From a virus, in the IMG/VR virus record IMGVR_UViG_3300012582_000194, positions 1 to 64,000 of that record: a stretch of 64,000 nucleotides of DNA; one strand, written 5' to 3'. The notes below the pieces were generated by a model. That model was not told the DNA's origin and made no database searches. It worked only from the letters and a program-made list of their open reading frames with translations. How positions within the stretch are numbered: the stretch's first letter is position 1; each line of letters begins with the position of its first letter. The translations under genes were made by a program, and so were the position numbers. Of the stretch, positions 41,632 to 52,347 are shown piece after piece.

Positions 41632-41889
41632 ATGAAAACATACGATGAAATGAACTCCTATATAGGGGAATTATGTGAATATAGTAAATCTCTATCGGAT
41701 TTAACTATAGATGAATTAAATGAGTTCATTAACAACTTTACAATCTTAGAAAAAGGTGAGAAAATGCTTTTACTTGAAATGATTATAGATAACATATCAG
41801 AAACAGAATTAAAAAATAAAACTTATTATACATTCCTTCAAAATGAAGAGATTGTGTCATTATTGAGAGAAATGTTGGATGAGTTGTAA
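41632..41889 (+). CDS. Small acidic hypothetical protein, 85 aa
   Basis: A helical, acidic 85-aa protein (YDEMNSYIGELCEYSK, LTIDELNEFINNFTILEKG) divergent from the hub operon. No family known. It is a lone gene flanked by minus-strand genes. Confidence 0.45.
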   Translation: MKTYDEMNSYIGELCEYSKSLSDLTIDELNEFINNFTILEKGEKMLLLEMIIDNISETELKNKTYYTFLQNEEIVSLLREMLDEL

Positions 41890-41906
41890 TGGTAAAATAA
41901 AAAAAA

Positions 41907-42308
41907 TCAATAATTCTTTATAATTTGAGAGTGAGAAAAAGAATCCAATTCTTCTAATACCGTATTTAACCAATTGGTCCCTACAAATTCTTCAAAAAAT
42001 AAAAGTAAATTAAAATTTTGTTCTTCTGACAAAACATTCTTTAACTCTAAAAGTTTTATAACATCTAATTGAGGGTTATAAAAATTTGGAATATAATAAA
42101 CATCTTTCTTTTTTTCTTTGGCGAGTTGAATTTTCTTCCATATTAAAACTTTAAAAAAAGCAATCGCGTCAGAATCATCAACATTAATTTTTTCTTCTTC
42201 TAAAATTTTCTTAATGTCAATAACATACTTATTTCTTATTTTATTTACTTTAAAATACTTATCAATTTTCTTCCTTGTTTTAACAAAGCATAAATAAAAA
42301 GACGACAT
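41907..42308 (-). CDS. Hypothetical protein, 133 aa
   Basis: A mostly helical protein rich in Lys and Phe (FFKVLIWKKIQLAKEKKKD). No motif is recognised. It starts 3 bases after the stop of the 52-aa frame upstream, so the two are probably one transcript. Confidence 0.45.
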   Translation of the reverse strand: MSSFYLCFVKTRKKIDKYFKVNKIRNKYVIDIKKILEEEKINVDDSDAIAFFKVLIWKKIQLAKEKKKDVYYIPNFYNPQLDVIKLLELKNVLSEEQNFNLLLFFEEFVGTNWLNTVLEELDSFSHSQIIKNY

Positions 42309-42311
42309 ATA

Positions 42312-42470
42312 TTACTTTGTAATTATTTTTTTAAATACAGAAGTAATATCAATATTATAATTAATTTTCATACCGTATTTATCTTTAATTCTGTCCTTCG
42401 TAGCTATTTCTCCAAGATTTTTTTTATAACCAAATTGGAAAGATAGTACACAATTTTGTAATTTTAACAT
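42312..42470 (-). CDS. Small hypothetical protein, 52 aa
   Basis: Reads MLKLQNCVLSFQFGYKKN and ends KKIITK with TAA. It is a basic 52-aa frame that fills a gap between the tail gene above and the 133-aa gene below, with 3 bases between its stop and the next ATG. A ribosome start is plausible though weak. Function unknown. Confidence 0.45.
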   Translation of the reverse strand: MLKLQNCVLSFQFGYKKNLGEIATKDRIKDKYGMKINYNIDITSVFKKIITK

Positions 42471-42502
42471 ATGTTATATATCCGCAATTATTGCGTCTCT
42501 GA

Positions 42503-43441
42503 CTATTTTATTAAAAATGTAAATGTGTTTTTTACTGGTATTGCATTAGATACTTTTTCTATTTCTATTGTTCTGTATCCCTCTTCAAAACCTAAATCTA
42601 AAGGCAATTCTGTTTTACCAGCTTCTAAAGTAAATATTTTATTCTGCCCTTTTATACGTATTTCGATATTCTTTAATGATGGACTTCCTATCTTAACCCG
42701 TAATGGATCAGGTAATAAAATTAACTCTGGTGCATAATTAGCTCTAGTTAAAGATTGTGTAAATAAAATATGCCCTTCAACACAAACATTGAAAGTTTTA
42801 GTATTTTCCCAAATATAAGGCAATTCTGTTTGTCCCTTTGATATTAAAAAATCATTGCTATTTACGGATATAACCAAATCATAATTACATGGTTTATTAA
42901 GTCTCACACCATATGTCATTTTAGTCAATCTATTAGGGAATTTTTCATAATCAATAACCATATTAGAATATAAAACGCCATTTATTCTAAAATTAATAAC
43001 TTTATAATCATTAATTAAATAATGAAAAATATGAGATGATACTGAACGGTTTACTTCTACAACTTTATTAATATCACCGTCTATAACAATTTTATGTGTA
43101 GATTTAATATTGTTTATATTTAATTGTAATGTTATTACACCCTTTAAATAAGACAATATCGGGTATATTTCTACAAATTCTTTTTGTTTTAATTCTGTTG
43201 TTAACGATAGATTAAATATAATAGATTCATTTTTTTCTTTAACAAATATTTTATAATCTGTATTATCATCTATCACATTAATATCAAATTCTATTTGCTG
43301 ATTTAATCTTACAAAAGATATCTCAGTCTTAGAATTATTAATTATCAAAAAGATTTTAATATTTTCTAATAAGGGGCTGTCCTTTAACAAACATATATGA
43401 TTTACACCATAATAAATATTAGAATTTTCTATACTCCACAT
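42503..43441 (-). CDS. Beta-rich structural protein with duplicated Ig-like module
   Basis: 312 aa. An all-beta protein. The segments SKGQTELPYIWENT and EAGKTELPLDLGFEEG, about 75 residues apart, are repeats of one module and suggest tandem Ig-like or carbohydrate-binding folds. It carries a late box 20 bases upstream and follows the giant fibre gene, so it may decorate or cap a fibre. Not a known family. Confidence 0.5.
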   Translation of the reverse strand: MWSIENSNIYYGVNHICLLKDSPLLENIKIFLIINNSKTEISFVRLNQQIEFDINVIDDNTDYKIFVKEKNESIIFNLSLTTELKQKEFVEIYPILSYLKGVITLQLNINNIKSTHKIVIDGDINKVVEVNRSVSSHIFHYLINDYKVINFRINGVLYSNMVIDYEKFPNRLTKMTYGVRLNKPCNYDLVISVNSNDFLISKGQTELPYIWENTKTFNVCVEGHILFTQSLTRANYAPELILLPDPLRVKIGSPSLKNIEIRIKGQNKIFTLEAGKTELPLDLGFEEGYRTIEIEKVSNAIPVKNTFTFLIK

Positions 43442-43461
43442 TTAAAATTTGTTATTTAGAG

Positions 43462-43469
43462 TATATATT
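43462..43469 (-). promoter_or_regulatory. Late-type AATATATA box
   Basis: AATATATA on the minus strand, 20 bases before the ATG at 43441. Confidence 0.45.
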
Positions 43470-43517
43470 AAAAAAATAATTATTAATAGAAAAAAATGTC
43501 TTATATCATCTATTCTC

Positions 43518-44725
43518 TTATTCACCATAGATACCATTATCTACAACACCATTTAAGAATATACCACCTTTCCATAATCCATTTGAAAATAATCCCATAT
43601 CAAATATACCACCCAACCATGTTCCATTTGACCAATGTGAAACCACAAATGGGCCTTCTACATAACCTAAGTTAGTTAATGCTATTGATTCTTTAGTAAA
43701 CGAAATTTCATTTACTAATGTATAATCATAACAAGAAGGAAGAGGTGTTGGTGATGGTGGTGAAACCGATGGCACTAAATTTGTTGTGATTAGAATTGTA
43801 TAATCATCAATTATATCTATAACTTCATGTTTTACTGGTTTAGTATTATACCCCAAATCTTCTGCTTTAGAATCAACAACATCTGTAATAATTGGATTAC
43901 CTATTATCGTAAAACTATTCTTTAATCCATTTATTGTTTTAAAGTAGTGTGGTTTCTTGAATTTTATTTCAATTGTTCCACCATATACTAAATAGAAAGA
44001 TTCTATTTCCATATCAGATAACCAATAACCATTATACCATACGCCATTATTAAAACGTCCCATTTTCCAAATACCACCATAGAAATCACCTTTATCCCAC
44101 ACACCGTTATACCATGTAGAATTTGCATAATTAATGGATGCTATAGTTTTACCATTTACATCAATAGTTAATCCTGAATGGAATTCACCACCTTTCCACC
44201 AACCATATTCCCATATTGCTTTATGTAATAAAGATGCTTTAGTACCAAATCTTGATTTAACTCTAACTGTTTGATCCCAAATACCATTTTCCCAAACACC
44301 ATTTTCAAAATCTCCACCAAGCCATGTTCCATAATGCCATATAGACGGGAACATTGATTCTGAGAAAGTTCCTGATAACCATGTTCCTCCAAAAAATTCA
44401 CCCCCCATAAATGTACCATTGTACCATGTACCATCAAGAAATTGACCATTGTACCATAATCCATCATATCTATTTCCTTTATTAAATGTACCATTGTACC
44501 ACGTGCCATTATAAAAATTACCTGAACCAAATAATCCTTTATACCAAATTGAATTTGATGCATCATCACCTGGTATAACTTCAATTAAGTTAAAATTATT
44601 AATTGTTCTATATGAATAAAAATCACCTTTTATCCATTCAATATTAAATGCTCTACCTGAATACCATGTACCATCTTCCCAAATTCCACATAACCAATCA
44701 CCTTGATACCAAACAAGTCCTTTAT
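43518..44725 (-). repeat. W-x-x-G repeat solenoid in the giant fibre protein
   Basis: Codons near the 3' end encode over 20 imperfect copies of W-Y-N-G-x-F-x-x-G-x-(W/F) and W-x-x-G-x-F units, with breaks. The spacing of about 10 residues suggests a stacked beta structure exposing Trp and Gly. Confidence 0.75.
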
Positions 44726-47700
44726 CATTTTCTCCAATAATAGCATTGCGCATATCAGCATTTAATATCCAGTAATATTTCTTCTCTAGTTGTTGTAATG
44801 TTAAACCATCGACTAAACGATAATTATACTTTTCAATGTCAATATTTTTTAATATTAATCTATTCGAATCAACACCTAAATTTTTAGGCTCTACTGATAT
44901 TGCTTTCTTAAATATTTTATCAATACCTAATTCGTGTAAATCAACTGGGCGATAATATAAATTAGGATCAGTTTTCCAATCTATAATATTTATATTCCAA
45001 TCGCTATCATTATCTAAATACACAACAGCAGATATATTATTTCTAATGTTAACATCATTTAAAATATATGGTGCGTATGCTGTAGCAGTCTTAGTTTGAT
45101 TAAAATATGAATTATTAAAGAATTCTACACCATTTGTTCCACCATTTGGTAATGGGAACATTAAATCATCTGTAAATTCTAAGTCTTGACTTATTTCTTT
45201 TAGTGTATTTCTAGTTCTTAAAGAAACTGTCGTAGATGAATCATGTAATTTATTTTCTAATTCATAATTAAAATGTAATACATATCTCTTTTTATCAGGA
45301 TACTTAGAATAAGATATTATTTCTATTTTAGATAAATATGTTCTTCTAACTGATTTAGCACCTCTTACAATATCAATGAATGTACCTGGTACAAAATTTA
45401 ATGCATCTATTAAATCATTACCTATATAAATTTTATTACCTACAATAGTAAATTCTTTGAATTCATTTAGATTATTTCTTAATAAATTATTATATGTGAA
45501 ATTATGTGATGGCAAATTAAACGAGTAATTTTCATCGAATATTGGATTAATATTATTCAAGAATGATATTAAATCATACTTAGGACCATACACGACATCT
45601 TCACTATAAGCTATAGGATAGATAGTTTCTGAACCATTAATACCAACTTTTAAATAAGATTCTAAATTGTAATATTTAGTTAAATCATTTACAAATCCTT
45701 CGACATAAATATTATCAGATTTATTAACATCGAGTATATATGACTGTGCTAACAAATGTTCAGAAAATACTTCTTCTAAATGAAGTAAATTACCATTAAA
45801 ATAATTTAAGTTTTTTAATAATAATTTAGAGCCATAACGAGCATCTTCTATAATATCTTGTTCAAATAATGTCCATAAAGTTATCGTTTGATTAACTACA
45901 TTGTAATCTCTAACAATAAAATTATCACTCAATATTAATATACCACATTCAACTTGTATATCATTTAATGTTGATGTTGGTAATACATTTTCAGCTTCGT
46001 AATTATTAATAGTTAACAAAACAACATTCTTAATATAATCTATAAGTGTTAAAACATTTCTTGTTGATAAGCTATTTGTATTAATATTTAAATATCCTAC
46101 TTTTAAGAATCCAATATCATTTATCTTAACGTGACTATCCATATTAAATTCATTATATGGTGTATTTATGTTTAATTGTATATCATAACCATTTTGAATT
46201 GATAAAGATTTATCACTTTTTGTTAATGTTAGTTTAATAACATCCCCTTGTGTTGTAGCAAATGTAAATGAATCAAGTTGAATTTTAGTTGAATAACTTC
46301 TTTCGTGTAAGGCAGAACCATTATAAGAACCTGAAACAAATGTTTCACCACTTGTACTATTAACTAAATCATTTACAATTCTAAAGAAATTAGTTCCATT
46401 AATAGTATTAGTTAAGAAGTTAGTTCCACTAGTACTTTCAGTAAATAATCCTTCATTAAATTCACCATTCCATAAATAATTATCTAAGTATCCTGATGTT
46501 GAAGCTGCTGAAATTCTCTTGTTATATTTTATCCAAGGTTCTATTTTAGCGAATTTATCTAATCCACCGTCCAATACCCTACGATTCAAATAGAAGTAAT
46601 CTTGAAATGCTAAGAAGTTATTTTGATTATTGACTGTACCATAATCAGTAAATTCAATATAATCATCAGGTAAGAAATAATAACATGCAAGCAAACTCTT
46701 AGGAAAATATGTTTTAGGTACTTCAAAACCACCTTCTTCTAAATGAAGATTGATCTTTCTTCCTAAATAATAATCAAGGAATAATAACTTTGGTTGGAAT
46801 ATTTTATTTAAATTTTGTTCTTCAAATGCAGAATTATCTTCAACATAATATAATAAATCGCCATATCCAGATGTACTACTATCTACTTTGAATAAACTTT
46901 TTCTTATTGCATTTACTCTATCACCAACCGTAAATAAATAATTATTATTAATATCAATTTTATTTAAAGGTGAGTCATTTGTAAAGAATAAATCAATTTC
47001 TATATCATGTATATTACTATTAGTATCAACAACAATCCTATCATATTCAAAAGAATATATATTTTTATTACTTAAAATAAATGCTCGCTTCTCATTTGTT
47101 TCAAAATTTATATATGGTTTTATTTCTCTCCAATCTGTTAAATTGTTTGTTTTAAAGAAATTTAATGTAGGTTCTTTGTAATTTAATTTAGTAACCAATT
47201 CTAACTGTAATAACAAATCTCTATCGCCGCAAATTAAGAATTTATTATCCCCTAAATATTTAACATCATTTAATGTTTGTTGATATTGATCAGCATCCAT
47301 TGATGTTTTCATATCTAAATGAATAGAATTATTCAAATCGGAATCGAGTATTTGTTTATCTATTGTATTTAACTCCAATTTATTTAAAATTTTATCAACA
47401 CTCCAAATAAAATCTTTCCTTGTTAAATGTACCAAAGTTCCACCATTACCTAATAGTATAGCACTATTAGATGAATATATTAATACTTTTTGCCAATCTC
47501 TATTTTTTATTTCTTCTGGTAAAACAATTGATTCGAATGATTCACCGCCTGTAAAAGTAGCAAGAATAACACCACTATCACCTGATAGTAATCCATTTTT
47601 ATTTCCAAAAAATGATATAGAATTTAAATTTTGACTTACACCAGTTTCTTGAACTGCCCATGAAATACCATTATCAATACTTTTTATTAAAATACCATTC

Positions 47701-50700
47701 TTTCCAATCATCCATATAACACCTGACCAAGATGGAACTACATAGCCTTTATCTCTTAGTGAGTCTTCTATAAAAACTTCAATATCAGAAAAATCATTTT
47801 TATATAATAAATTTTGTAATTCTATTGACCAAGAAGTTGAACTATTATCTTTAAATAGTATTCCAGAATCTCCAATAATTAATCCATCAGTATCTTGTTC
47901 ATATGTCAAACAATCTTCCCATAAATTGTAATCGTCTGATGTATTTTTCATAGATGATAAATATAATTTATTACTTCCACTTTGTGAAAGAATACTAATT
48001 TTAGTATTTGCATCTGATCCTGTAAATGAATCTATCGCTATAGGAGTTTTATTACTCGTCCATTTTTTAGTCCACGGTAAACAAGTCCAAGAAAATTTAT
48101 TATCTCTTTGTAATTTAAACCATGTTATTGATTTATTTAATGGGTTTAATATTGTGATAAACTCTTCATTATTAACAGTATGGTATGTTAAATCAACATT
48201 ATATGCTAACTTAAGCATAGTTGCATTACCTTTATTATCAATAAATCTTTTACTTGCTCCTGTAGTATTATTATATTGCCATAATTGAATTTCATCGTAA
48301 ATAGTAGAAACTAATATTAAAACTTTATTCTGTCTATTATAAATTCCGTGTATAGTTTTTAAATTTTTTGTCCATAAACTATTATTTAAATCTAAATTTA
48401 AGTTATCTCTGTAAATATTTAATCCATCTATAATAAAGCTATTTGTACCATTAACTAAGTATTTATTACTTTTTAATGGATAAGTACCTATGTAATCAAG
48501 AGTTTGTAATCCCGATGTAGTATTTAAATATTCATCTGATAATAAATGTATATTACCATTAATATCCAATAAGTAAATATTTAGTAAATAATTTGAAATA
48601 TCGGAAATTGTTCCTTGACTTTTACCGTAAATAGTTTTTATTTGTGCTATATTGTTATTAAATAATGACGATGTTGAATTACTACCATTATTGTAAATAT
48701 TATCATCACTATTATATAAATATGGAAGACTATTAACTACAGTAAAATCTTCTATAGTGCCAGTTCCATTATGGAAAATATTTGTTGATGAATATGTAGT
48801 ATTAAATTTAAATATTTTATTGTTTTCTAGAAAATATAAATCATAATTCTCTAAATAAATTGATTTTATATTATTAGATGTGCTATAAATTTTATAAATT
48901 TTTTCATCATTTAAATCAATTCTATAAATAACATCTTTTATACCATTAGTACCACTAGCAGAATCATTTTCTAATACAAATAAATTATTAGAAAATTCTT
49001 GTATTTGTGATACGCTTTGTATAGTAGGTAATATGGCATCCCTATTTAAACCACCAAAAAAAATATTGTTTGTGGTAGTATTAGATATTGTTTCAAGATG
49101 ATATGAATTTTTATCATCTAATTTCCAATATCCCTTTAAATTAGAATAAATAACATCCGTTGGATTTATAGTTTTACCCATTCTCGAATTTAACTGTGAT
49201 GGATTTAATTCTTTATCCCATATTCTAAATTGAGATATATCACCTCTATAATTAGGGAATTTAAAATCAGATTTGCCTATAAGACAAGTATCAAGTATTA
49301 AATTTTTAATTGATAATGGTGTTTTAAATGAATTTTTTTGATCTACTATAGTACCAACTAAAACTGGTGAAATTTCATTTTCTTCTTTAAAATATAATTT
49401 ACCTGTTGCTTTATTGGCTGTATATTGCCAAGTAAATGCAACACTTAATGATACATTTTCTCTAATTACTCTATTCGCTTTTAATTTAATAAAATTAGTA
49501 TAATTTTCAGACATTACTAAATATGGAAATCCATCACCATCTTTTAAAATAAATGACATATAACTTAGTACTGGTAATTGAAAAGAAAAACTAAATCCAA
49601 AAAACGAATATGTGAATGTTTTTGATTTTTCACCAAAATAAAATACAGGCATTTGATTTCTTATACCATTTGGTTTAATCTTAAATTCTACGGTAAATGA
49701 ACCATTTCCGTTTATAATAGTAGACATAGGAACTTTTGACATATCGGAATAATCATTAATACCATCATATGTTCTATAATCACCATTTGAAATTTTAGGG
49801 ACTAATAAATTAAAATTTGATCCACTTATACCATCAAGTAAATTAGTTATACGAGAATTTTTCAAATATAAATTGGTGCTATTTCTGTATATGTTAACTT
49901 CAAAATCATCGTACCATGTATTTGGAGAACTTGGTGGATTCCATGCATAAGTATTAACATAAATATCACTCATATCAGCAGGTGTACCATCTTCATTATA
50001 AAGAATATTAGGTACTGTAACAGTTACAGTTAGTTTTTGGTAATTAAATCCTGTTCCTGTATATTGTGCAGGAAACCACGTTTGCGTACCACCAGCGATA
50101 CCAGTAGTGCTGGCATAATGAAAATTCCCGTTAACATTAGTTAATGAATTAACTAAAAGTCCAGCAGCAGTATTGCTACTTGCCCATATGGTTGATTGAA
50201 TCACATCACCACTTTTAACATGACGATTAACACCTGGTCCATATTGATCACTACCCAATTTAATAGCATTTGAAGAATTAGGATTTATTGAATAATTTAC
50301 ATGTGTATTATCTATTTTTGATGAATAATTATCATTATGAAATAATTCATAATCACCACCATCAAAACTAGTTTTTATGCTTGTAATTAGAGTTGTAATT
50401 GGATCTTTTATTTCCCAATCATTTATTTTTTCTTTACTGAAGAAATTTAATTCATAATCTTTATCTTTTTGCCAACCCAATAAATTAATTAAATTAGTTT
50501 CATCTATACAAAATTCTTCTGGTTTACCATTTACTAAATATGAAATATGTATAGTAGAACCGTCAATATCTACTCTTAATTTTTTAATATTACCTATAAC
50601 ATTTTTAATTGTATAAGTACTTCCATTATAAAACAAATTAACTGATGTGGAATTTATAAAGAAATAGTATTCATTTCCATTATTTAAATATTCAAATTCT

Positions 50701-52253
50701 ATAGCACCATTTAAAGTAATTGGTGTCATAAATGATGTGGAATTAAAAATAATACCTTGTATTATAGCATGTGTATAAGAACCAACAATATCATTAGTAA
50801 GGAAAATTCCAGATGAACCGCTTAATAATTTAAAATCAACTACATTTGATGGTAATGTACTAGCAATATTAAAATAATTATATACTAAACTAGTTCCTTC
50901 TGTACCTGCTATTGTAGGTGTTTCAATATTATCTTTAAATAAAAAGAAATTGTTATCTTTTTTACCTACCAAATAAATATCACTACCGATATTTTCAATT
51001 TTAGAAATAAATTGTGTATTATCATAATAATTTTTATATTGAACAAAATTAGTACCATTACTATAGTCTAATGTTCTATAATTAGCATTAACTGAATAGA
51101 AATCTGTACCATTTGTACCATAAATATTTTCAGTAAAATCAAAATTAGTTAATGGTTCATTTTTAGTAAAATAAACCAAATCAGAAAAACTATGATTTTG
51201 AAGTAATCTATAACTTAATCTATTTCTTACGATATAATTAGTAGACTCTATAAATATTTTAGGTTCGTCAAGAGATGGATATTCGCCATTTTGTTCTCTA
51301 TCTAAAAAGAACTGTTTTTCTCTATTGAAAATTCCTTCTTTAACATATACCGAATATAAATAATAATCTTCTATTGTATCGAAAGATATATCTAATGTCA
51401 ATTTTTGATTTAAATATTCATAAACACCATTTTCTGTTGTATTTATCTGGTTTTTAAGCAATATTTTATGTTTAGATACTGCTAATGTACCATCAACATT
51501 CAAAATTGGATAAATTTTATTAATATCGATATTTTCAGTCGTAGCTAAATCAATTAAAGTGAAATTCTTCAATAATTTAGTTAAAATCTTTTCTGAAGTA
51601 AACAAATTTCTTTGGGAATATCCCCACTCACCTTCAACCCACGAATCTTGGTAATAATTTTTCCATGAACTTAGTGTATAAGAACTATTAATTAGAATAT
51701 GATTGAAACTTGTCCCATAAGTACCAAAATCCCATGTAACAACAGTTGTAATCGTATTGTCAATGAAGTTAGTGCCTTGTATTAACCCTCCCGAAGATGA
51801 TGTATTCAATACGGGAGCATTAGTACCATTAGTACCATAATAAGTTGTTATAATAGGCTGATAGACGGTAAAAAAGGTATCTGCACCATCTTCTTCAAAC
51901 AACAAAGAATTAGCAGCTTTGATATATCCGCTATCCATGTAATTTTTCAAATCTTGTGAATTCAAGATTGTATCATCTGATAAATCTTTAGATAAATTAT
52001 AATAGAATCCCTTCTTTAATTCTAAACCTTCTAAAAGGATGATTTCTGGTGCAACATTTGTTAAAGATACCCAAAATGCGTGCTGATATTTCAAAACATT
52101 ATATACGTCTTCTAATGTATTAGTAACTGAATATCCAGAAGCATTAATACATTTAGAGTAAGTTTTAAGTTTATCTAAAATATTTACAAAAAAGTCGGTA
52201 TCACGCAGATTATCCTTTTTAGAATAAGTATAGTTCTCTTTATTCCAAAGCAT
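43518..52253 (-). CDS. Giant tail-fibre/adhesin-like protein (2,911 aa)
   Basis: ATG at 52253 is chosen over an upstream TTG. Order of parts: an N-terminal region (about 1-560) with GTNGT-type elements; a LamG domain (about 840-1040: NGSFTVEFKIKPNG ... DISQFRIWDKELN); beta-propeller or Ycf48/BNR-like repeats (about 1480-1640: MIGKNGILIKSIDNGISW, FFGNKNGLLSGDSGVI); a middle of unknown folds; and a C-terminus (about 2510-2911) of many W-x-x-G-x-(F/W) repeats. There is no enzyme motif. It probably binds host surface glycans at the tail or baseplate. A late box lies 20 bases upstream. Confidence 0.7.
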   Translation of the reverse strand: MLWNKENYTYSKKDNLRDTDFFVNILDKLKTYSKCINASGYSVTNTLEDVYNVLKYQHAFWVSLTNVAPEIILLEGLELKKGFYYNLSKDLSDDTILNSQDLKNYMDSGYIKAANSLLFEEDGADTFFTVYQPIITTYYGTNGTNAPVLNTSSSGGLIQGTNFIDNTITTVVTWDFGTYGTSFNHILINSSYTLSSWKNYYQDSWVEGEWGYSQRNLFTSEKILTKLLKNFTLIDLATTENIDINKIYPILNVDGTLAVSKHKILLKNQINTTENGVYEYLNQKLTLDISFDTIEDYYLYSVYVKEGIFNREKQFFLDREQNGEYPSLDEPKIFIESTNYIVRNRLSYRLLQNHSFSDLVYFTKNEPLTNFDFTENIYGTNGTDFYSVNANYRTLDYSNGTNFVQYKNYYDNTQFISKIENIGSDIYLVGKKDNNFFLFKDNIETPTIAGTEGTSLVYNYFNIASTLPSNVVDFKLLSGSSGIFLTNDIVGSYTHAIIQGIIFNSTSFMTPITLNGAIEFEYLNNGNEYYFFINSTSVNLFYNGSTYTIKNVIGNIKKLRVDIDGSTIHISYLVNGKPEEFCIDETNLINLLGWQKDKDYELNFFSKEKINDWEIKDPITTLITSIKTSFDGGDYELFHNDNYSSKIDNTHVNYSINPNSSNAIKLGSDQYGPGVNRHVKSGDVIQSTIWASSNTAAGLLVNSLTNVNGNFHYASTTGIAGGTQTWFPAQYTGTGFNYQKLTVTVTVPNILYNEDGTPADMSDIYVNTYAWNPPSSPNTWYDDFEVNIYRNSTNLYLKNSRITNLLDGISGSNFNLLVPKISNGDYRTYDGINDYSDMSKVPMSTIINGNGSFTVEFKIKPNGIRNQMPVFYFGEKSKTFTYSFFGFSFSFQLPVLSYMSFILKDGDGFPYLVMSENYTNFIKLKANRVIRENVSLSVAFTWQYTANKATGKLYFKEENEISPVLVGTIVDQKNSFKTPLSIKNLILDTCLIGKSDFKFPNYRGDISQFRIWDKELNPSQLNSRMGKTINPTDVIYSNLKGYWKLDDKNSYHLETISNTTTNNIFFGGLNRDAILPTIQSVSQIQEFSNNLFVLENDSASGTNGIKDVIYRIDLNDEKIYKIYSTSNNIKSIYLENYDLYFLENNKIFKFNTTYSSTNIFHNGTGTIEDFTVVNSLPYLYNSDDNIYNNGSNSTSSLFNNNIAQIKTIYGKSQGTISDISNYLLNIYLLDINGNIHLLSDEYLNTTSGLQTLDYIGTYPLKSNKYLVNGTNSFIIDGLNIYRDNLNLDLNNSLWTKNLKTIHGIYNRQNKVLILVSTIYDEIQLWQYNNTTGASKRFIDNKGNATMLKLAYNVDLTYHTVNNEEFITILNPLNKSITWFKLQRDNKFSWTCLPWTKKWTSNKTPIAIDSFTGSDANTKISILSQSGSNKLYLSSMKNTSDDYNLWEDCLTYEQDTDGLIIGDSGILFKDNSSTSWSIELQNLLYKNDFSDIEVFIEDSLRDKGYVVPSWSGVIWMIGKNGILIKSIDNGISWAVQETGVSQNLNSISFFGNKNGLLSGDSGVILATFTGGESFESIVLPEEIKNRDWQKVLIYSSNSAILLGNGGTLVHLTRKDFIWSVDKILNKLELNTIDKQILDSDLNNSIHLDMKTSMDADQYQQTLNDVKYLGDNKFLICGDRDLLLQLELVTKLNYKEPTLNFFKTNNLTDWREIKPYINFETNEKRAFILSNKNIYSFEYDRIVVDTNSNIHDIEIDLFFTNDSPLNKIDINNNYLFTVGDRVNAIRKSLFKVDSSTSGYGDLLYYVEDNSAFEEQNLNKIFQPKLLFLDYYLGRKINLHLEEGGFEVPKTYFPKSLLACYYFLPDDYIEFTDYGTVNNQNNFLAFQDYFYLNRRVLDGGLDKFAKIEPWIKYNKRISAASTSGYLDNYLWNGEFNEGLFTESTSGTNFLTNTINGTNFFRIVNDLVNSTSGETFVSGSYNGSALHERSYSTKIQLDSFTFATTQGDVIKLTLTKSDKSLSIQNGYDIQLNINTPYNEFNMDSHVKINDIGFLKVGYLNINTNSLSTRNVLTLIDYIKNVVLLTINNYEAENVLPTSTLNDIQVECGILILSDNFIVRDYNVVNQTITLWTLFEQDIIEDARYGSKLLLKNLNYFNGNLLHLEEVFSEHLLAQSYILDVNKSDNIYVEGFVNDLTKYYNLESYLKVGINGSETIYPIAYSEDVVYGPKYDLISFLNNINPIFDENYSFNLPSHNFTYNNLLRNNLNEFKEFTIVGNKIYIGNDLIDALNFVPGTFIDIVRGAKSVRRTYLSKIEIISYSKYPDKKRYVLHFNYELENKLHDSSTTVSLRTRNTLKEISQDLEFTDDLMFPLPNGGTNGVEFFNNSYFNQTKTATAYAPYILNDVNIRNNISAVVYLDNDSDWNINIIDWKTDPNLYYRPVDLHELGIDKIFKKAISVEPKNLGVDSNRLILKNIDIEKYNYRLVDGLTLQQLEKKYYWILNADMRNAIIGENDKGLVWYQGDWLCGIWEDGTWYSGRAFNIEWIKGDFYSYRTINNFNLIEVIPGDDASNSIWYKGLFGSGNFYNGTWYNGTFNKGNRYDGLWYNGQFLDGTWYNGTFMGGEFFGGTWLSGTFSESMFPSIWHYGTWLGGDFENGVWENGIWDQTVRVKSRFGTKASLLHKAIWEYGWWKGGEFHSGLTIDVNGKTIASINYANSTWYNGVWDKGDFYGGIWKMGRFNNGVWYNGYWLSDMEIESFYLVYGGTIEIKFKKPHYFKTINGLKNSFTIIGNPIITDVVDSKAEDLGYNTKPVKHEVIDIIDDYTILITTNLVPSVSPPSPTPLPSCYDYTLVNEISFTKESIALTNLGYVEGPFVVSHWSNGTWLGGIFDMGLFSNGLWKGGIFLNGVVDNGIYGE

Positions 52254-52273
52254 CAAAATTTGATATTTTGAAA

Positions 52274-52281
52274 TATATATA
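52274..52281 (-). promoter_or_regulatory. Late-type TATATATA box
   Basis: TATATATA on the minus strand, 20 bases before the ATG at 52253. Confidence 0.5.
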
Positions 52282-52347
52282 AAGAATAGTTATCCCTGAC
52301 TAAAAGATTTAATAAGAATTTTGTTTTAAAAATTATCTATAATTATT

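Noticed and set aside
42481-42494. CGCAAT/ATTGCG hairpin after the 42503 gene
   Set aside because: A short loop-less palindrome without a T-tract; insufficient to call a terminator.
44168-44584. 138-aa frame rich in 'GTMVH'
   Set aside because: A shadow frame created by the Trp-Gly repeats of the giant fibre gene read out of phase.
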